Notes: generated from the letters alone by a model not told the origin. Positions 11,676-36,145 are shown, counted from the stretch's first letter. The stretch is 64,000 nt of DNA from Escarpia spicata (GCA_963995525.1 OZ023213.1:39048989-39112988); one strand, 5' to 3'. Made by a program: numbers and translations.

Positions 11676-11965
11676 TGGCATGCTTAGCCGGTGCTGAGTG
11701 TCAGGTTTGTGGGCTTGCCTAGATATATCGCATGTTCCTCATGCATTGTAGTCTGTTCATTAGTTTGGCATATAGTCATCACTGTGTTACAAGTCAAATA
11801 TTGGGTGGTAACAATGGCATTCCTCCTTGGCATGCTCAGCCGGTGCTGAGTGTCAGGTTTGTGGGCTTGCCTAGATATATCGTATATATGCATCACTATG
11901 TTATGAGTCAAATAGTGTGAGGTAACAATAGCATTCCTCCCTGCCCTGCTCAGCCGGTGCTTGTT
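11676..11965 (+). repeat. Direct repeats after the recombinase (possible split terminal repeats)
   Basis: GGCATGCT(T/C)AGCCGGTGCTG plus AGTGTCAGGTTTGTGGGC and TTGCCTAGATATATCG occur at about 11678 and again at about 11838. A third partial copy (CTGCTCAGCCGGTGCT) lies near 11947. The spacers share TATGAGTCAAATA-type and GGTAACAAT(A/G)GCATTCCTCC words. Ngaro and related DIRS elements end in split direct repeats, so these may be the element's 3' structure, though a simple local duplication fits as well. Confidence 0.6.
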
Positions 11966-12796
11966 GACTTACGCCTATCATTGATTATGGGAATACTAGT
12001 TACACGGATCTGGCATGAAGTAGTTGGCTGCCATTAGTTGGGTCTGAGAGATTGGCTATGGTGGCGTTGGTTGGGGGGACACTATTCCCAAGGAACAGTG
12101 TCTGTGGCGGTTGGCCCCTCATATTTGATGCATGTAAACAGCAATATGTTTAATGCTGCCTTTAGCTCATATGCTGTTATTGTAATGAATAGATCCAGTT
12201 ATATGACTATAAACTATATACGGCTATAAAATATGCCCTTTTTCGTTTCGAAATTTACAAATGTTGTCATGTGTTGGTATTGTTGCATCAAACAAGCTGC
12301 GGCCTCACGTAGGTACACGATATGATACATAAATGCAAAGTTCTAATTTATTAGAATGATCTTTATGTAGATGCTAGGGAGTACCATGTCTTCCCCGAAC
12401 GAATTGGTTGGTCCAGCAACAGTATGCTGGGAATTACAGCTGGCTCGGTCACTTCGATTTCTCCGCCAGCAAAGGCAGTCCATTTCTACGACAGAAGAAA
12501 TGTCAAACCTCCACCTCCTTTCCGCCTCCTCTTCAGACAAGTCATGTTAAAAATAGTAAAATACAACTGTGTTTAAATGATTGATGATGCCTGTCTTATG
12601 GTGTGCCAAACATACCAGATTAGTGAGATCATACATTGCTTTTATTGAACTGTAGTTTAGCGTTGTTGTGGTTTTTTCAATATTAATGTCTTTTTAAGAC
12701 ATACTCTGCAATACCAGTTAGGTCTAAAGAAGCAGTTTAATTCTTCTGCAAAACACTTTATTTATTCAGAACATTCTTGATTCATCAATACGAGCA
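11966..12796. other. Upstream flank of the decarboxylase gene
   Basis: No gene and no clear promoter motif. This interval must contain the 5' untranslated region and promoter of the downstream decarboxylase, unless further non-coding exons lie elsewhere. Confidence 0.4.
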
Positions 12797-26545
<13,749 letters not shown>

Positions 26546-26922
26546 ATTCCTTGTTGCACCACAACTTGCCGCACACGTGTGGAACACTCGTTCTACTAAT
26601 ATAGAACATATTCTGGTATAAGGAACACTTTGTCACTTGGTCTAGCTGTTCTATATACTCAATGTCCCTTAATGTTTGTCATACACATATATGTGCATTC
26701 CAAGTCAGGGCGTTTTTATTGAATTTTCGCGGGGGCAGTGTCCTAAAAGCACAATTGTAATGTATAAAAAGGGTAGTTTACGCATACATTAATAATTATA
26801 TACATAACTCTTAGGCATGTATGAAAGCTTAATATAATGTGTCATTATCTTTGTATCCACGTAGTTGTGAGGCATAGTTGTGAGGCCTACAGTGACGAGT
26901 GACGACTGCATCTTGGTATGGA

Positions 26923-26928
26923 AATAAA
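26923..26928 (+). promoter_or_regulatory. Candidate polyadenylation signal of the decarboxylase gene
   Basis: AATAAA about 380 bp after the stop codon, in AT-rich sequence. It is the first canonical hexamer downstream of the stop that I see. Assignment is by position only. Confidence 0.5.
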
Positions 26929-27039
26929 TCTTACACATATATCCTAGAAACATGTTTTATTACAGCCAATACATAAAGTAGTCATAGAAACATGAGACGT
27001 ATCCTGCAAGTCAGAACGTTTTACAGTTGTCTCAATTTG

Positions 27040-27420
27040 ACTAGACGCGACCAGTTTCGCGGGTGAATTTCTTAACGAATTCACGCTGTCCGTAGATGTC
27101 CCAGTCTGAAGCACCGCATCTTCTTGTCACATCCAAGAATTTGACGACAGCGGGTCGAGGGTCATAGTAGGTGGTGCCCACACCATTCATTGCCACCTTG
27201 AGTCGGGCGGTGCTTATCGACCACGAGGTTGTGGTGGCTTATGATAATTTCGGTCGGTGTGGAGTGTGGACTCATGCAAGCCTGAGTTGCCAACACCTTC
27301 TGAACTGAACTTGTTGTGACTGGTAGAAGTTGGCACAGAGTGATAGTCAACTTACAACCGAGATTACAGCCATCAGGCAGGAATTGCAGATTCATCATGT
27401 TTTCCCACGGCTCGGCTGCC
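27040..27420 (-). pseudogene. Unidentified minus-strand coding-like segment
   Basis: Two overlapping minus-strand frames read like protein. One gives MMNLQFLPDGCNLGCKLTIT from about 27398. The other ends VVKFLDVTRRCG, then SDWDIYGQREFVKKF, at a stop near 27040. Together they look like the end of one gene with a frameshift around 27190. Composition (GC-rich, codon-like) differs from the AT-rich flanks. I do not recognise the family. It may be a real exon, a fragment of a mobile element or a decayed gene. Confidence 0.3.
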
Positions 27421-28574
27421 CCGTTCGCAAAGTCAGGTGCCTAATCTGAGAAAAGGCGCCTGACGACGCGCGCACCATGCTCAACGAATGCATCTGTTTG
27501 CACACCATAATGCAAGCTGGTAGGTTGTTCAGCACAGCCCTATAGCATCTACCTGCCACACCAGCCACCCTACAGTCACAGCATCCACCAGCTGCAGCTC
27601 GTGCTAGGCAAACCTGACATCGTGGTGCCGGGGGAATTGTTTGACTTTCCCGGCCTGCGCTGACATCTTCATCCGTCTCGGCGTCCGGAAGAATCGTACG
27701 AGTCCCAGTAGATTGGACTTCCAGATATATAACTCAGATACGGAGCTGACGACCGACTCAACGGCTAAGTGAATCCATAATGTTGCCAAACCTCTATGCA
27801 TTTGGTTAGCAAGCAGATGCCATACTCCACCTTATCTGCCGACTGAAAAATCACATCGCGAGTAGAAATAAATATGCAGGAACCAACTGGAAACATGTAT
27901 TTTGGTGCCTCATTTTAGAGAGTGTTGATGGCGACTATAAACTACCTGTTGGCGAGCACCCAGAGTGCAACTTATGCCTATGACTTCCATTATTTAATTA
28001 ATATTGATATTATAATTAATTAATATTGTGTCCCGTAGACAAACAGTTACACTTTCGTTGCTAAGCTTCCCAGCTTGCATTTGCTTGGTTAGACATTATA
28101 TTTTGTTTAGTGATAAGTGAGTAATATGGCAAATTGAAGCTGCATAGCCCATAATTTTATATATGTATACCATATGTATAGACGGAACAATATGTTAATT
28201 AATTAATATAAGGAATTAATAAAAAAACAAGATGTTTTAGTGATCATTGCGTGTAATACACCAAATAAAAGCTGAAGCGCTCAGCAATCAATAGATACCT
28301 ACAATTCAAGTAGACAGAAAAATGCATTAATTAATTACTAGAACAATCACTAATTATTTAGTAACAGGCTTTTCGCACAGGACGTATTTTAAAATCGGCA
28401 GTCGCCATGGGTGAAAATCCCTTATTAGCTGCACCATATAAAGACGTCTTGTATGCACTTGAAATTTAAATAGACCTTTTAACCTGATACTTGTTTTTAT
28501 GACATCCTAGAACTGCATTGAACATTTTACTGTAAGTATATTTTATTTTTTAACATTTTAAAATCTACACCATA
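27421..28574. other. Intergenic, nothing recognised
   Basis: An open frame on the minus strand at 27604-27801 has no recognisable domain. From 27990 to 28330 the sequence is AT-rich with many TTAATTAATTA words. Confidence 0.5.
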
Positions 28575-28707
28575 ATGTTTTTATTTGTTGTCGTTTTAAA
28601 GCCTTTACTGTTTATGTGGGAGATTTTTATAGTCGTACAGCTGCATAGTTATTTTTTATCACATTTTAAACTACCTGGAAATTGGCAGGAAACTTGTCAC
28701 TATAAAA

Positions 28708-29066
28708 TGGACATACGGGTAACAACGGCTTTCATACTGATGGTCGCATTCTTGGCGGGACTTCGACATGGGAATGGTTTTACATCAGTATCACTTCCTG
28801 ATAGTATAAATGCTGGATTGGGTGGGAGGAGGAACCAGACAGCTTTGTTATTTGGAGCTGATATGTATGTCAAGCGTGCTGTGAACAGACACTCACGATA
28901 TCTCTCTGCGAACCAGCGAACAATGTCCACTTATCTGTTACTTGCACAACTGATCTCGGGCGATATACAGCTGAACCCCGGACCAGTGAAATGTCCATGT
29001 GGAGTATGTAAGAAGGCTGTTGCCAGAAATCATCGTGCTATGTGTTGTGACGAATGCGATTCATGA
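28708..29066 (+). pseudogene. LINE leader region with signal-like start, 2A-like motif and PHD-like finger
   Basis: The most plausible start is the Met at 28708 (MDIRVTTAFILMVAFLAGLR), giving a hydrophobic, signal-peptide-like N-terminus. An in-frame Met lies further upstream at 28575. The segment LAQLISGDIQLNPGP ends at 28985. GDIQLNPGP fits the 2A consensus D(V/I)ExNPGP with Gln for Glu, so ribosomes may skip the Gly-Pro bond at 28982/28983. Downstream, CPCGVCKKAV and CCDECDS are the first half of a PHD-type zinc finger, cut by a stop at 29064. In a shifted frame the finger continues (HISCC, then SWYCTHC) to about 29160. Confidence 0.8.
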
Positions 29067-29328
29067 ATCCACATTAGTTGTTGCTGAGTTTCACCCAAAG
29101 AGTATCACCACTTACAACATTCTAATGTCAGCTGGTACTGCACTCACTGTTCATTACAAAATTTCTCAAACTCCTTTTTAACGACAGCTCCATACTAAGT
29201 GACCCTAACCCATATGACTTGTTGTCGGACTCAGAGTCTGAAAACGGCGACAACGTTGCAGACTCTGAGTCCGAACCTACAAACCGGAATAAACCAACCA
29301 ACAAGCCTAAATCAAATCAATTGAGATT

Positions 29329-30040
29329 ATGGTCATTAACTGCAACAGCATATTAAGCACATATAAACGCACCCAGTTTATGACTACTGTAGATGCCAAG
29401 GATCCCGATGTAGTGATTGGCACAGAGTCGCACGTAGATGCATCGGTGTCCGATGGAGAAATCGTCCATCCAGGATACGATGTCTACCGAAAAGACCGAA
29501 ACAGGAACGGAGGAGGATTATTTGTTGCCATAAGGAATTGTTTTATTTCGTCGTGGATACCCGAGTTTGACTCGGACTGCGAAACTGTATGGGCAAGAAT
29601 ACAGGTGTTCGGGTTCCGGACTCTGATAGTGGGATCAGATTATAGACCGCCTAACTGCACTATCGATGCACTATCTGGTCTGAAGGACACGCTAGACTGT
29701 ATTACCTCGTAATATCCTGCGGCAAACATTGTTTTGAGAGGGGGATTTTAATATGCCGGGCATCGACTGGGAAACCAAATCGGTGAACAGAAACCCCCAG
29801 TATGGCAATGGTATGAGTCAGAAACTGATTGATATCTGCAATGACTTTTCGTTGGACCAAGTGGTCAGAATACCGACACGCCTGAACAATATACTGGACC
29901 TGATTCTTACCACAAACCCTAACCTGTTCAGAAATATTTCTACCATCAATGTAATTAGCGATCATGATATTGTCACCGTCGATCTCGACATGAATGTGCC
30001 AATAAACAAGAAAAAAAATCAGAACAGTTTATATATATAA
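29329..30040 (+). pseudogene. LINE apurinic/apyrimidinic-like endonuclease
   Basis: Starts MVINCNSILSTYKRTQF and contains PDVVIGTESHVD (the catalytic Glu), VYRKDRNRNGGGLFVAI, and, after a stop at 29710, GGDFNMPGIDWE-like sequence at about 29742-29770 and VISDHDIVTVDL (the terminal SDH catalytic motif, about 29950). It nicks target DNA for retrotransposition. Confidence 0.88.
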
Positions 30041-30220
30041 ACGAGCAGACATTGGTGCCACCAAGAAAGAGTTGGAGGAATTTAATATAAACTTGTTGGG
30101 AGAGGACTTCAATTTGCGATCAGTTAATGAGAATTGGAATATGTTAAAATTAATTGTACTCAATAGCATGAACAGATTCATTCCTACAAAAAACTATCAA
30201 CTAGGAATATTCTTCCATGG

Positions 30221-31796
30221 ATGACACGACATATTCACAGACTAATCCGCAAGAAACAGAGACTATATAACAAAGCAAAAAAGACACAAAACAATCAGGA
30301 CTGGACTGTCTTCAGGAAGTTCCTGACACGTGTCAAGACAGAGCTTACCGCTGCGTATCACAACTATATTGATAGCATGCTTGACGTCGAATGTAACGAC
30401 GAAAGGTCAATCCCCAAGAAATGTTGGTCTTACTTCAAAAATCTAAGAAAGGACTTTGTTGGTATAACCATCTCTGAAAGACCACAACGATCATCTGGTT
30501 TCGTCTAGTAAATGGAAAGCAAATATACTGTCAAAGCAGTATGAAGCTGTCTTCACAACGGAAGATCTTGTCAACATTCCAGTCATGCCTCAATCACCAT
30601 ATTCTGCAATGCTGGGAATCACAGTCAGTGTACATGGAGTACACAAGCTGTTACTCAGACTGAAGCCTGGCAAAGCGCATGTCCCTGACGCAGTCCCAAA
30701 CAAAATTCTAACGGAAACAGCTGATCAAATTGCACCTTGCCTGGCTAGAATATTCCAACAATCCATCAACACGGGTGAGGTCCCCCTTGACTGGAAACAT
30801 GCTAATATATCAACAATATTCAAGAAGGGTGACAAATCAGTCGCGGCAAACTATAGGCCAGTATCCCTCACATCAGTATGCTACACAATATTTTAACATA
30901 TTATCTACAGCAATATAATGGACCATCGGAACTCTAATAACATCATCGTAGAGTACCAGCATGGGTTCAGGAATAAGCATTCATAAGAGACACAATTAAT
31001 CGGTGCCACAGAAAACATTGCAAAGAATTTAAATAACGGCCACCAAACTGACCTCCTAATACTGGACTTTTCTAAGGCCCATGATACCGTGCCCCATGCA
31101 CGCCTTATGGGAAAACTGCAGCATTACGGGGTCAGTGATGGAGTCACCAATTGGATTTCAAATTGGCTTACTGACAGAAAGAGAAGGTAGTAGTAGATGG
31201 TGAGTCGTCAAGAGAAGTGGCAGTCGAGTATGGAGTACCACAGGACACTGTACTGGGCCCACTTCTTTTTTTATTATATGTCAATGATATAGGAGAGGGG
31301 ATCACCTCTAGCATCCGGCTTTTTGTCGACGATTGTATTCCACACAGGTGTATCAGTAACAGTAATGACGCAGAAGCCCTACAGTCCGACCTACAGAGGC
31401 TGGTGGACTGGTCTGCAACATGGCAGATGCATTTTAATATCAATAAATGCTCAGTTATGCATATCACCAAGAAGAGAACTGTCCACTGGTCTCAGTATAC
31501 CATCAATGGAGACAGCCTGGTAATTGTACACCACCACCCGTACCTAGGTGTGGAGTTCTCTGATGACCTCAGATGGAACATTAACATATTCCAACTATCA
31601 AACCCTAACCCTATCAAATTGTGTATTAGGTTTTATCAAGAGAAATCTGTATAAATGCTCAGAGAAAACTAAACAATCGGCTTACTTTACACTAGTTCGT
31701 CCTAATCTCGAATACGCGAGCGCAGCTTGGGATCCATACACCAAAAACATATTAACGAACTTGAAAGAATACAGCGACGAGCAGCGAGATTTGTAA
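30221..31796 (+). pseudogene. LINE reverse transcriptase
   Basis: Linker RHIHRLIRKKQRLYNKAKKT (30228), then the palm-finger blocks LKPGKAHVPDAVPNKIL, IAPCLARIFQQSINTGEVP, NISTIFKKGDKSVAANYRP (30585-30880), GVPQDTVLGPLLFLLYVNDI (31232) and IRLFVDDCI (31314), where FADD has become FVDD. Then HPYLGVEFSDDLRW near 31535. Stops near 30894, 30986 and 31650 and frameshifts separate the blocks. Confidence 0.9.
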
Positions 31797-32128
31797 AGGG
31801 TAACAACAGTCGGGAAAGCAGCGTAACAGTAATGATGGAAACACTAAAATGGGAGTCCCTACAACGCCGAAGAGAGGTCAGCCGCCTAGCAATGTTCTAT
31901 AAATCTCTTCACGGAGAAATAGCCCTCCCTTTGCCAAGCCACCTTGTTCACTCGATTAACAACACTCGTGACCACAGTGAACGATTTATTCAGTTGCCGG
32001 CAAGGATTCAGGTTTATGATAACAGCTTTTTTAATAGAACAGTAAAGAGCTGGAACGGACTTACCGAAACAGTTGTGTCTGCAGCCACGGTGGATACTTT
32101 TAAATCTAGGCAGGGCAGACGACTCTAA
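31680..32128 (+). pseudogene. LINE ORF2 C-terminal region
   Basis: RPNLEYASAAWDPYTKN, LERIQRRAARFV, ESLQRRREVSRLAMFYKSL and FFNRTVKSWNGL are conserved in the thumb/C-terminal region of CR1, L2 and related LINEs. Ends at a TAA at 32126. Confidence 0.88.
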
Positions 32129-32235
32129 AATTCCCTGTAGGGCTTTGGCACATGCCCACCACCCTATATTGGCGTAATGACCTTATGGTTTTTGCCAATT
32201 ATTATATAGACATAGACATAGACTTCATTTTCGAA

Positions 32236-33238
32236 ACTAAAGTGTAGCCCTGTACTATTATAGTTGTAGTCGTATCTTCTTAGTTGTAGTAAGTCCGAGG
32301 GAAGGCTTCACCAACTTACACCCAGTGCCTGACTCCTGAAACGTAGGGTCAATTCATTTACCTTACTGCAGCTATAGATGTTGAACATTTCATATTGCAA
32401 ATCCATTTCGTTGCGCGTCCTAAATTCGGTCACCGTGCAATTCAATATCCCCTTGGACATTGTCTCGTTTTTCTGTTTGATTGCTTCGGTGAAAGTGTAT
32501 GCTAAACTGACAGCTACAACTGCTAATAAACCTGGTTGGCGTGCCATCATTCAGTGTACGTCTTAGGTTTGAGAAAAAAATGATACAATACAGCGTTACA
32601 AAGGAATTGCGCGTTGAAACGATCGCACACAAACACAATCGCCTGAGACCCGAGCTGTTGCAACTTCAATGGGCGCTAATTGTAAGTCGTTAATGTTGCA
32701 AATAAATATTTTTTATTCCCCAAATGGGTGTAAAATGAAGTAATTTTATTCCTTTTGTTGACAGTCCTGCGACAGCGTAGCCAATTAATGTGCAGTTTTG
32801 TTAAACTATGTCTATGATGTATTGATTGCCTACTTGGTGTTAATTAAGTATTGTATGTATTGCTATCAAATTAGTAATATTATTGTAAAAGTTACTGTTG
32901 ACGATATTAATTATTGTAACGTAATTGGCTTGCATTGACAGCCTTATTATGTATAATTAATTCACAATTGCCCATAATACCTAAACTAAGACCAAAACAT
33001 GTATTTGCATTAGATATGAACTTCTTTCTACGATTGCAGAATACAATTTTGCCACAGGGCTGTCATTTTCTAATACTTTATTTGTTGGAAAAGGCGCTGA
33101 GGCTGCCATGTTCTATGGAAAACACCACGCAATGCGGTATGGAAAACACCTTGCAATCGACTCTTCGCAACATATACTTGGCCGTTCCCTTTTGTAGCGC
33201 TTTGATGTAACCCATCTATACGGCAGGATTCAGTTTGG
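32236..33238. other. Interval with a possible minus-strand first exon
   Basis: Apart from the candidate exon described separately, AT-rich and without recognised features. A plus-strand open frame at 32935-33210 matches nothing I know. Confidence 0.45.
32362..32550 (-). CDS. Candidate first exon of a secreted protein
   Basis: 63 codons from MMARQPGLLAVVAVSLAYTF, a convincing signal peptide (short basic n-region, hydrophobic core, small residues near TEA). Then two N-glycosylation sequons (NET and NCT), ending YSCSK at AAG|GTAAAT, a good splice donor in phase 0. Any following exons would lie at lower coordinates, where the LINE sits. The protein family is not recognised. It may equally be a chance frame. 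Confidence 0.3.
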
Positions 33239-33852
33239 CTACTCGAGCAATGTTTCGACTATGCGTGCCTTGTAATCGACATTGCCACCACCAGCAGCCA
33301 TGAGTGTAAAAGCATTCTTGCTCTGTAGTAGTTGAATTTTCACGTCGACGCCGTTCAATAGATCGCGGTCTTGGAAGAAGATGCCGACGACTAGACGACC
33401 AATCATGACGATTCCACTAAGGGTAATAAAGGTTTTTCTTTTTTGCAGACCCTTGCTTGCATCGTCGATGGCATCCATGTGTCCAGCCGTATCTTTGTAC
33501 CACAAGGCACTAGTCAGTTGACTCTTTATTGCTTCTGCTCCGTGACTCAGTAGCGTTTCTATGTACGCACGATAAGGATAGGTATTCGTTGAAGGTGTGA
33601 CGAGGGTACCGTTCAAAGACACGTCGACTTGACTAAACAGAGAATGCATCCGATTTTATACTGGCCCAACATGTGCAGTTTGATCGATGTCGTCCCGTAT
33701 CCTTTGATTACACGTGGTGTTCGCACCAAGAGGTAAGTATTGGCCACGTCCAGGTAATCGTCTCCCGATCCGGACGAACCGTACCTATCGAGGCGACTGG
33801 TCGATGTTCGACCCACTGTGCGTGTTCGATGCTCGTTTGTGTCGTCGGTCAA
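33239..33852 (-). pseudogene. Major-capsid-like protein, N-terminal third (copy A)
   Basis: Shares GSGDDYLDVANTYLLVRT, then in a second frame LHSLFSQVDVSLNGTL, STNTYPYRAYIETLLS and FFQDRDLLNGVDVKIQL with copy B at 40306-41521. A frameshift lies at about 33650. The sequence stops abruptly at 33239, about one third of the way along the copy B protein. In Polinton-like elements this protein forms the virion shell. Assignment to the capsid role is by family resemblance and gene order. Confidence 0.72.
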
Positions 33853-34166
33853 CTATACAGGTCCAATTCGCTTTTGGCTCCCTCACACAACAAATGGTGG
33901 ACAAAAGCCATGTCTAGCCGAATATGTCGTCTCGATGCGTCTTCTGTCGTGTGCGTCTCTTGGCGACACTGGTTAGGATTCTCGTCGGCTTGCGTTTTAT
34001 AGTGCGAGGAGCGTTGCGTATGCCCGTGTCCACTGCTTCCTAACACACTACTGATCATGGCCTTTCCGGTTTCTTTCACACGCCTCTTTGCAAATTCCTT
34101 AATATTCTGTCCAGACAACACGTTGCCGGCTACACCCAAACCTGTCTTTAACGCTCCTTTTTCCAA
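33849..34166 (-). pseudogene. Small basic virion-like protein (copy A)
   Basis: Contains GVAGNVLSGQNIKEFAKRRV and ends in a basic region. Copy B has the matching DDILSGQNIK at 41554-41847. In both copies it lies between the minor- and major-capsid-like genes. Function not known to me. Confidence 0.6.
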
Positions 34167-34320
34167 AGCGAGTGCGCCCTTTTTATAAGCGGCATAGCAC
34201 TTCGAATGGGGCCACCGAATAAACTACCTAGACTGTGACCTCGTTGCACTCTTGCCCCAAGAAAAACGTTTAGGCAATCCGTCACCGACGTGTCTCACGT
34301 AATAGTCTTCGTAGGAATGA

Positions 34321-34690
34321 TTACGACCCATGTTTAAAAAATGACGGTTTGCGTCGTCGAAAGTAAAACGTCGCCATCACTCCACCGCGCTCTATTGGTA
34401 CGCGACGCCCTATATTGTCTCTTATAATGATGTCGACAGTCGTAAATTCTTTGTGCAAGACGGGAACGTACTGTACATTGTCGTACCGTTTTGACATCTC
34501 GTCTCCGTGTTTTCTTCTATCGATACAACCCTCAAAAGAGGGTAGAAGTAGAGTGATTAAAAACCCCTGCGCCATGTCTACCACAGATTCGGCTTCTATC
34601 ATCGTGGTGAAACCTTCTTTTTTCATCCACATATGGACTGCGGTAAATGTTATGGATTAAGCCTAACAAATGCTCTAGGTTCAACGAATA
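34321..34690 (-). pseudogene. Minor-capsid-like protein (copy A)
   Basis: IEAESVVDMAQGF, RYDNVQYVPVLHKEF and TVDIIIRDNIGRRVPIERGG. The first matches EAETVVDMSRG at 49075 and the rest matches the copy B C-terminal piece at 41969-42112. The N-terminal portion (34632-34690) is in another frame. A middle portion present in copy B (about 25 residues) is missing. Confidence 0.68.
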
Positions 34691-34760
34691 CATGGTGAAT
34701 GAGGTGTTGTATCATGTAGTTAGTCACATTTTGTGTGATATCACTGAAGCTTAGTTTTAT

Positions 34761-35070
34761 CTACTTTTCTTTTACCGATGACCTGATGCTTCTGTTCATT
34801 GCACACACGAGAGTTTCGGGATTACTATAGTAGCCTGCCTCAATATTCAACACACAAAACACCCCGTTGAGAAAGACACCAAAATTTGTATTCTCTCCTC
34901 TGACATTGTACCAACTGTGCGGATGTTAAATCTCCACCAGTCCGCACTCCCACTGACCGACTAAATTAATGCGTTGTGGTAACGCCGTGACATAGTGGGT
35001 CAACATGTTGTCAGGATGCAGACCCATATACGCGTTGCTGGACAATGTCAGGTAAAAAATCAGACGCCAT
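34761..35070 (-). pseudogene. Uncharacterised Polinton-associated protein X (copy A)
   Basis: Starts at the ATG complement of 35068-35070. A run of T near 35050 puts the beginning out of frame with the rest. Readable blocks include LSSNAYMGLHPDN, HYVTALPQRINLVGQWECGL and WYNVRGENTNFGVFL, and the end is a TAG at 34761-34763. The block ALPQxxNLxGxWECGLVxI also occurs in copy B at about 48665-48730. Function unknown to me; the position between integrase and capsid genes suggests a virion or morphogenesis role. Confidence 0.6.
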
Positions 35071-35093
35071 GGTCACCGCATTTCATAGACGGA

Positions 35094-35290
35094 TTAGGTA
35101 ACAGATATCCCAGGCAATTGCTTTAAAAAATCCGTCCACAGATTAGAGTTTACGTTTAATTTAGTTAGTGTGTAGATACTGACCAATATAACGGTGAACA
35201 GTATGACGATTTGGCACAAGAAGATAATTTCATATTTCGGACACGTATTTCCAAACAACACCCAACGTCTGTCGTATCTTCCATGACGGG
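35094..35290 (-). pseudogene. Tiny membrane protein after integrase (copy A)
   Basis: Reads RRWVLFGNTCPKYEIIFLC, then a hydrophobic stretch (QIVILFTVILVSIYTL), to a TAA at 35094. The copy B counterpart (43471-43627) shares FGxxxPKxEIxxLCQ and VSIY. One predicted transmembrane helix. I do not see a confident start codon in this copy. Confidence 0.6.
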
Positions 35291-35332
35291 AATGTCGGCT
35301 CGACTGGTGTGTACTAGTCTTTTTACGCGACG

Positions 35333-35520
35333 AGCGACAATTTATTCAACCTGCTGTTAAACGAGTCCGGATACCCCAGCCACTTGACCAGGACCTGTGT
35401 TTTTCTTCCCCGCCTACGATGCTGCAACACTTTCTCGATACGATAGAGTTTATCTTTGGCCACAACCACTTTCTGTAGTTCTCGTTCGTAAAATGTTCCC
35501 TCTATCGGCGAATCTTGATC
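35333..35520 (-). pseudogene. Polinton integrase C-terminus with chromodomain-like segment (copy A)
   Basis: FYERELQKVVVAKDKLYRIE, then RKTQVLVKWLGYPDSFNS, which fits the chromodomain core YxVExILxxR...LVKWxGYPxxxNxW, ending at a TAA at 35333. The closely similar copy B segment is at 43225-43400. The catalytic core is absent from this copy. Confidence 0.75.
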
Positions 35521-35737
35521 ATGTTGCCTTTACAGTAGTCGACCTCTAACCACAACTAACCAGCCAACATTAACAGGTGTTGTATGGCTTTATAAAATAA
35601 ATAGTTAAGGACATTATGCACAGTATTGTAATAGTACAATGACATGTGAAAGTATTAGCTAAACAAAATATATCAGTGTGAATGGTCATATCAAACGATC
35701 AGTTCAGGACAGAGTAGTCTAAACATGCGGCCGTGCA

Positions 35738-36145
35738 CGCACACACACGCACATACACACACACGCGGACACACACACAACACACGCAACACACGCAACA
35801 CACGCAACACACGCAACACACGCAACACACGCAACACACGCAACACACGCAACACACGCAACACACGCAACACACGCAACACACGCAACACACGCAACAC
35901 ACGCAACACACGCAACACACGCAACACACGCAACACACGCAACACACGCAACACACCCAGAAGACTGGCACGTACGCGCGCACACACGCATAAACACACA
36001 CTCGCACACACGCACACGCGCACACGCGCACACGCGCACACACGCACACGCGCACACACGCACACACGCACACACGCACACACGCACACACGCACACACG
36101 CACACACGCACACACGCAAACAAACACACACACACACACACACAG
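35738..36145. repeat. CA-rich minisatellite, including a 9-bp unit repeated about 20 times
   Basis: From about 35778 to 35957 the 9-mer CAACACACG is repeated about 20 times with hardly any change. It is followed by CACACG and CGCACACG words and a (CA)n end. Because 9 is divisible by 3 all frames stay open and give long Arg-Asn-Thr or Leu-Arg-Val repeats. These are not genes. Confidence 0.95.

Larger units (their letters stand above)
28575..32235 (+). mobile_element. CR1-like LINE with 2A-like motif, near full length, dead
   Basis: In order on the plus strand: a leader ORF with a hydrophobic start and a 2A-like motif, a Cys-rich PHD-like finger, an apurinic-type endonuclease, a reverse transcriptase, and a conserved C-terminal region ending at 32128. 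A 3' UTR then ends in the short tandem tail ATAGACATAGACATAGAC (about 32205-32222). A single-polyprotein layout with an upstream 2A is known from CR1-clade LINEs of sea urchin, lancelet and some molluscs. At least six stops or frameshifts make it inactive. Confidence 0.88.
33239..35535 (-). mobile_element. Polinton/Maverick (adintovirus-like) fragment, copy A
   Basis: All on the minus strand, read from 35535 down: end of integrase with a chromodomain-like segment, a tiny membrane protein, an uncharacterised protein, a minor-capsid-like protein, a small basic protein, and the first third of a major-capsid-like protein, where it is cut off. The set and order match copy B at 39.9-49.3 kb. Polintons are self-synthesising DNA transposons/endogenous viruses that encode integrase, protease and jelly-roll capsids. 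Every gene here is broken. No DNA polymerase B or packaging ATPase is present, and I see no terminal inverted repeats. Confidence 0.8.

Noticed and set aside
28959..28985. Picornavirus-type 2A as a sign of a viral insertion
   Set aside because: The motif sits in the leader of a LINE, upstream of a PHD finger, endonuclease and RT. CR1-clade LINEs are known to carry such motifs.
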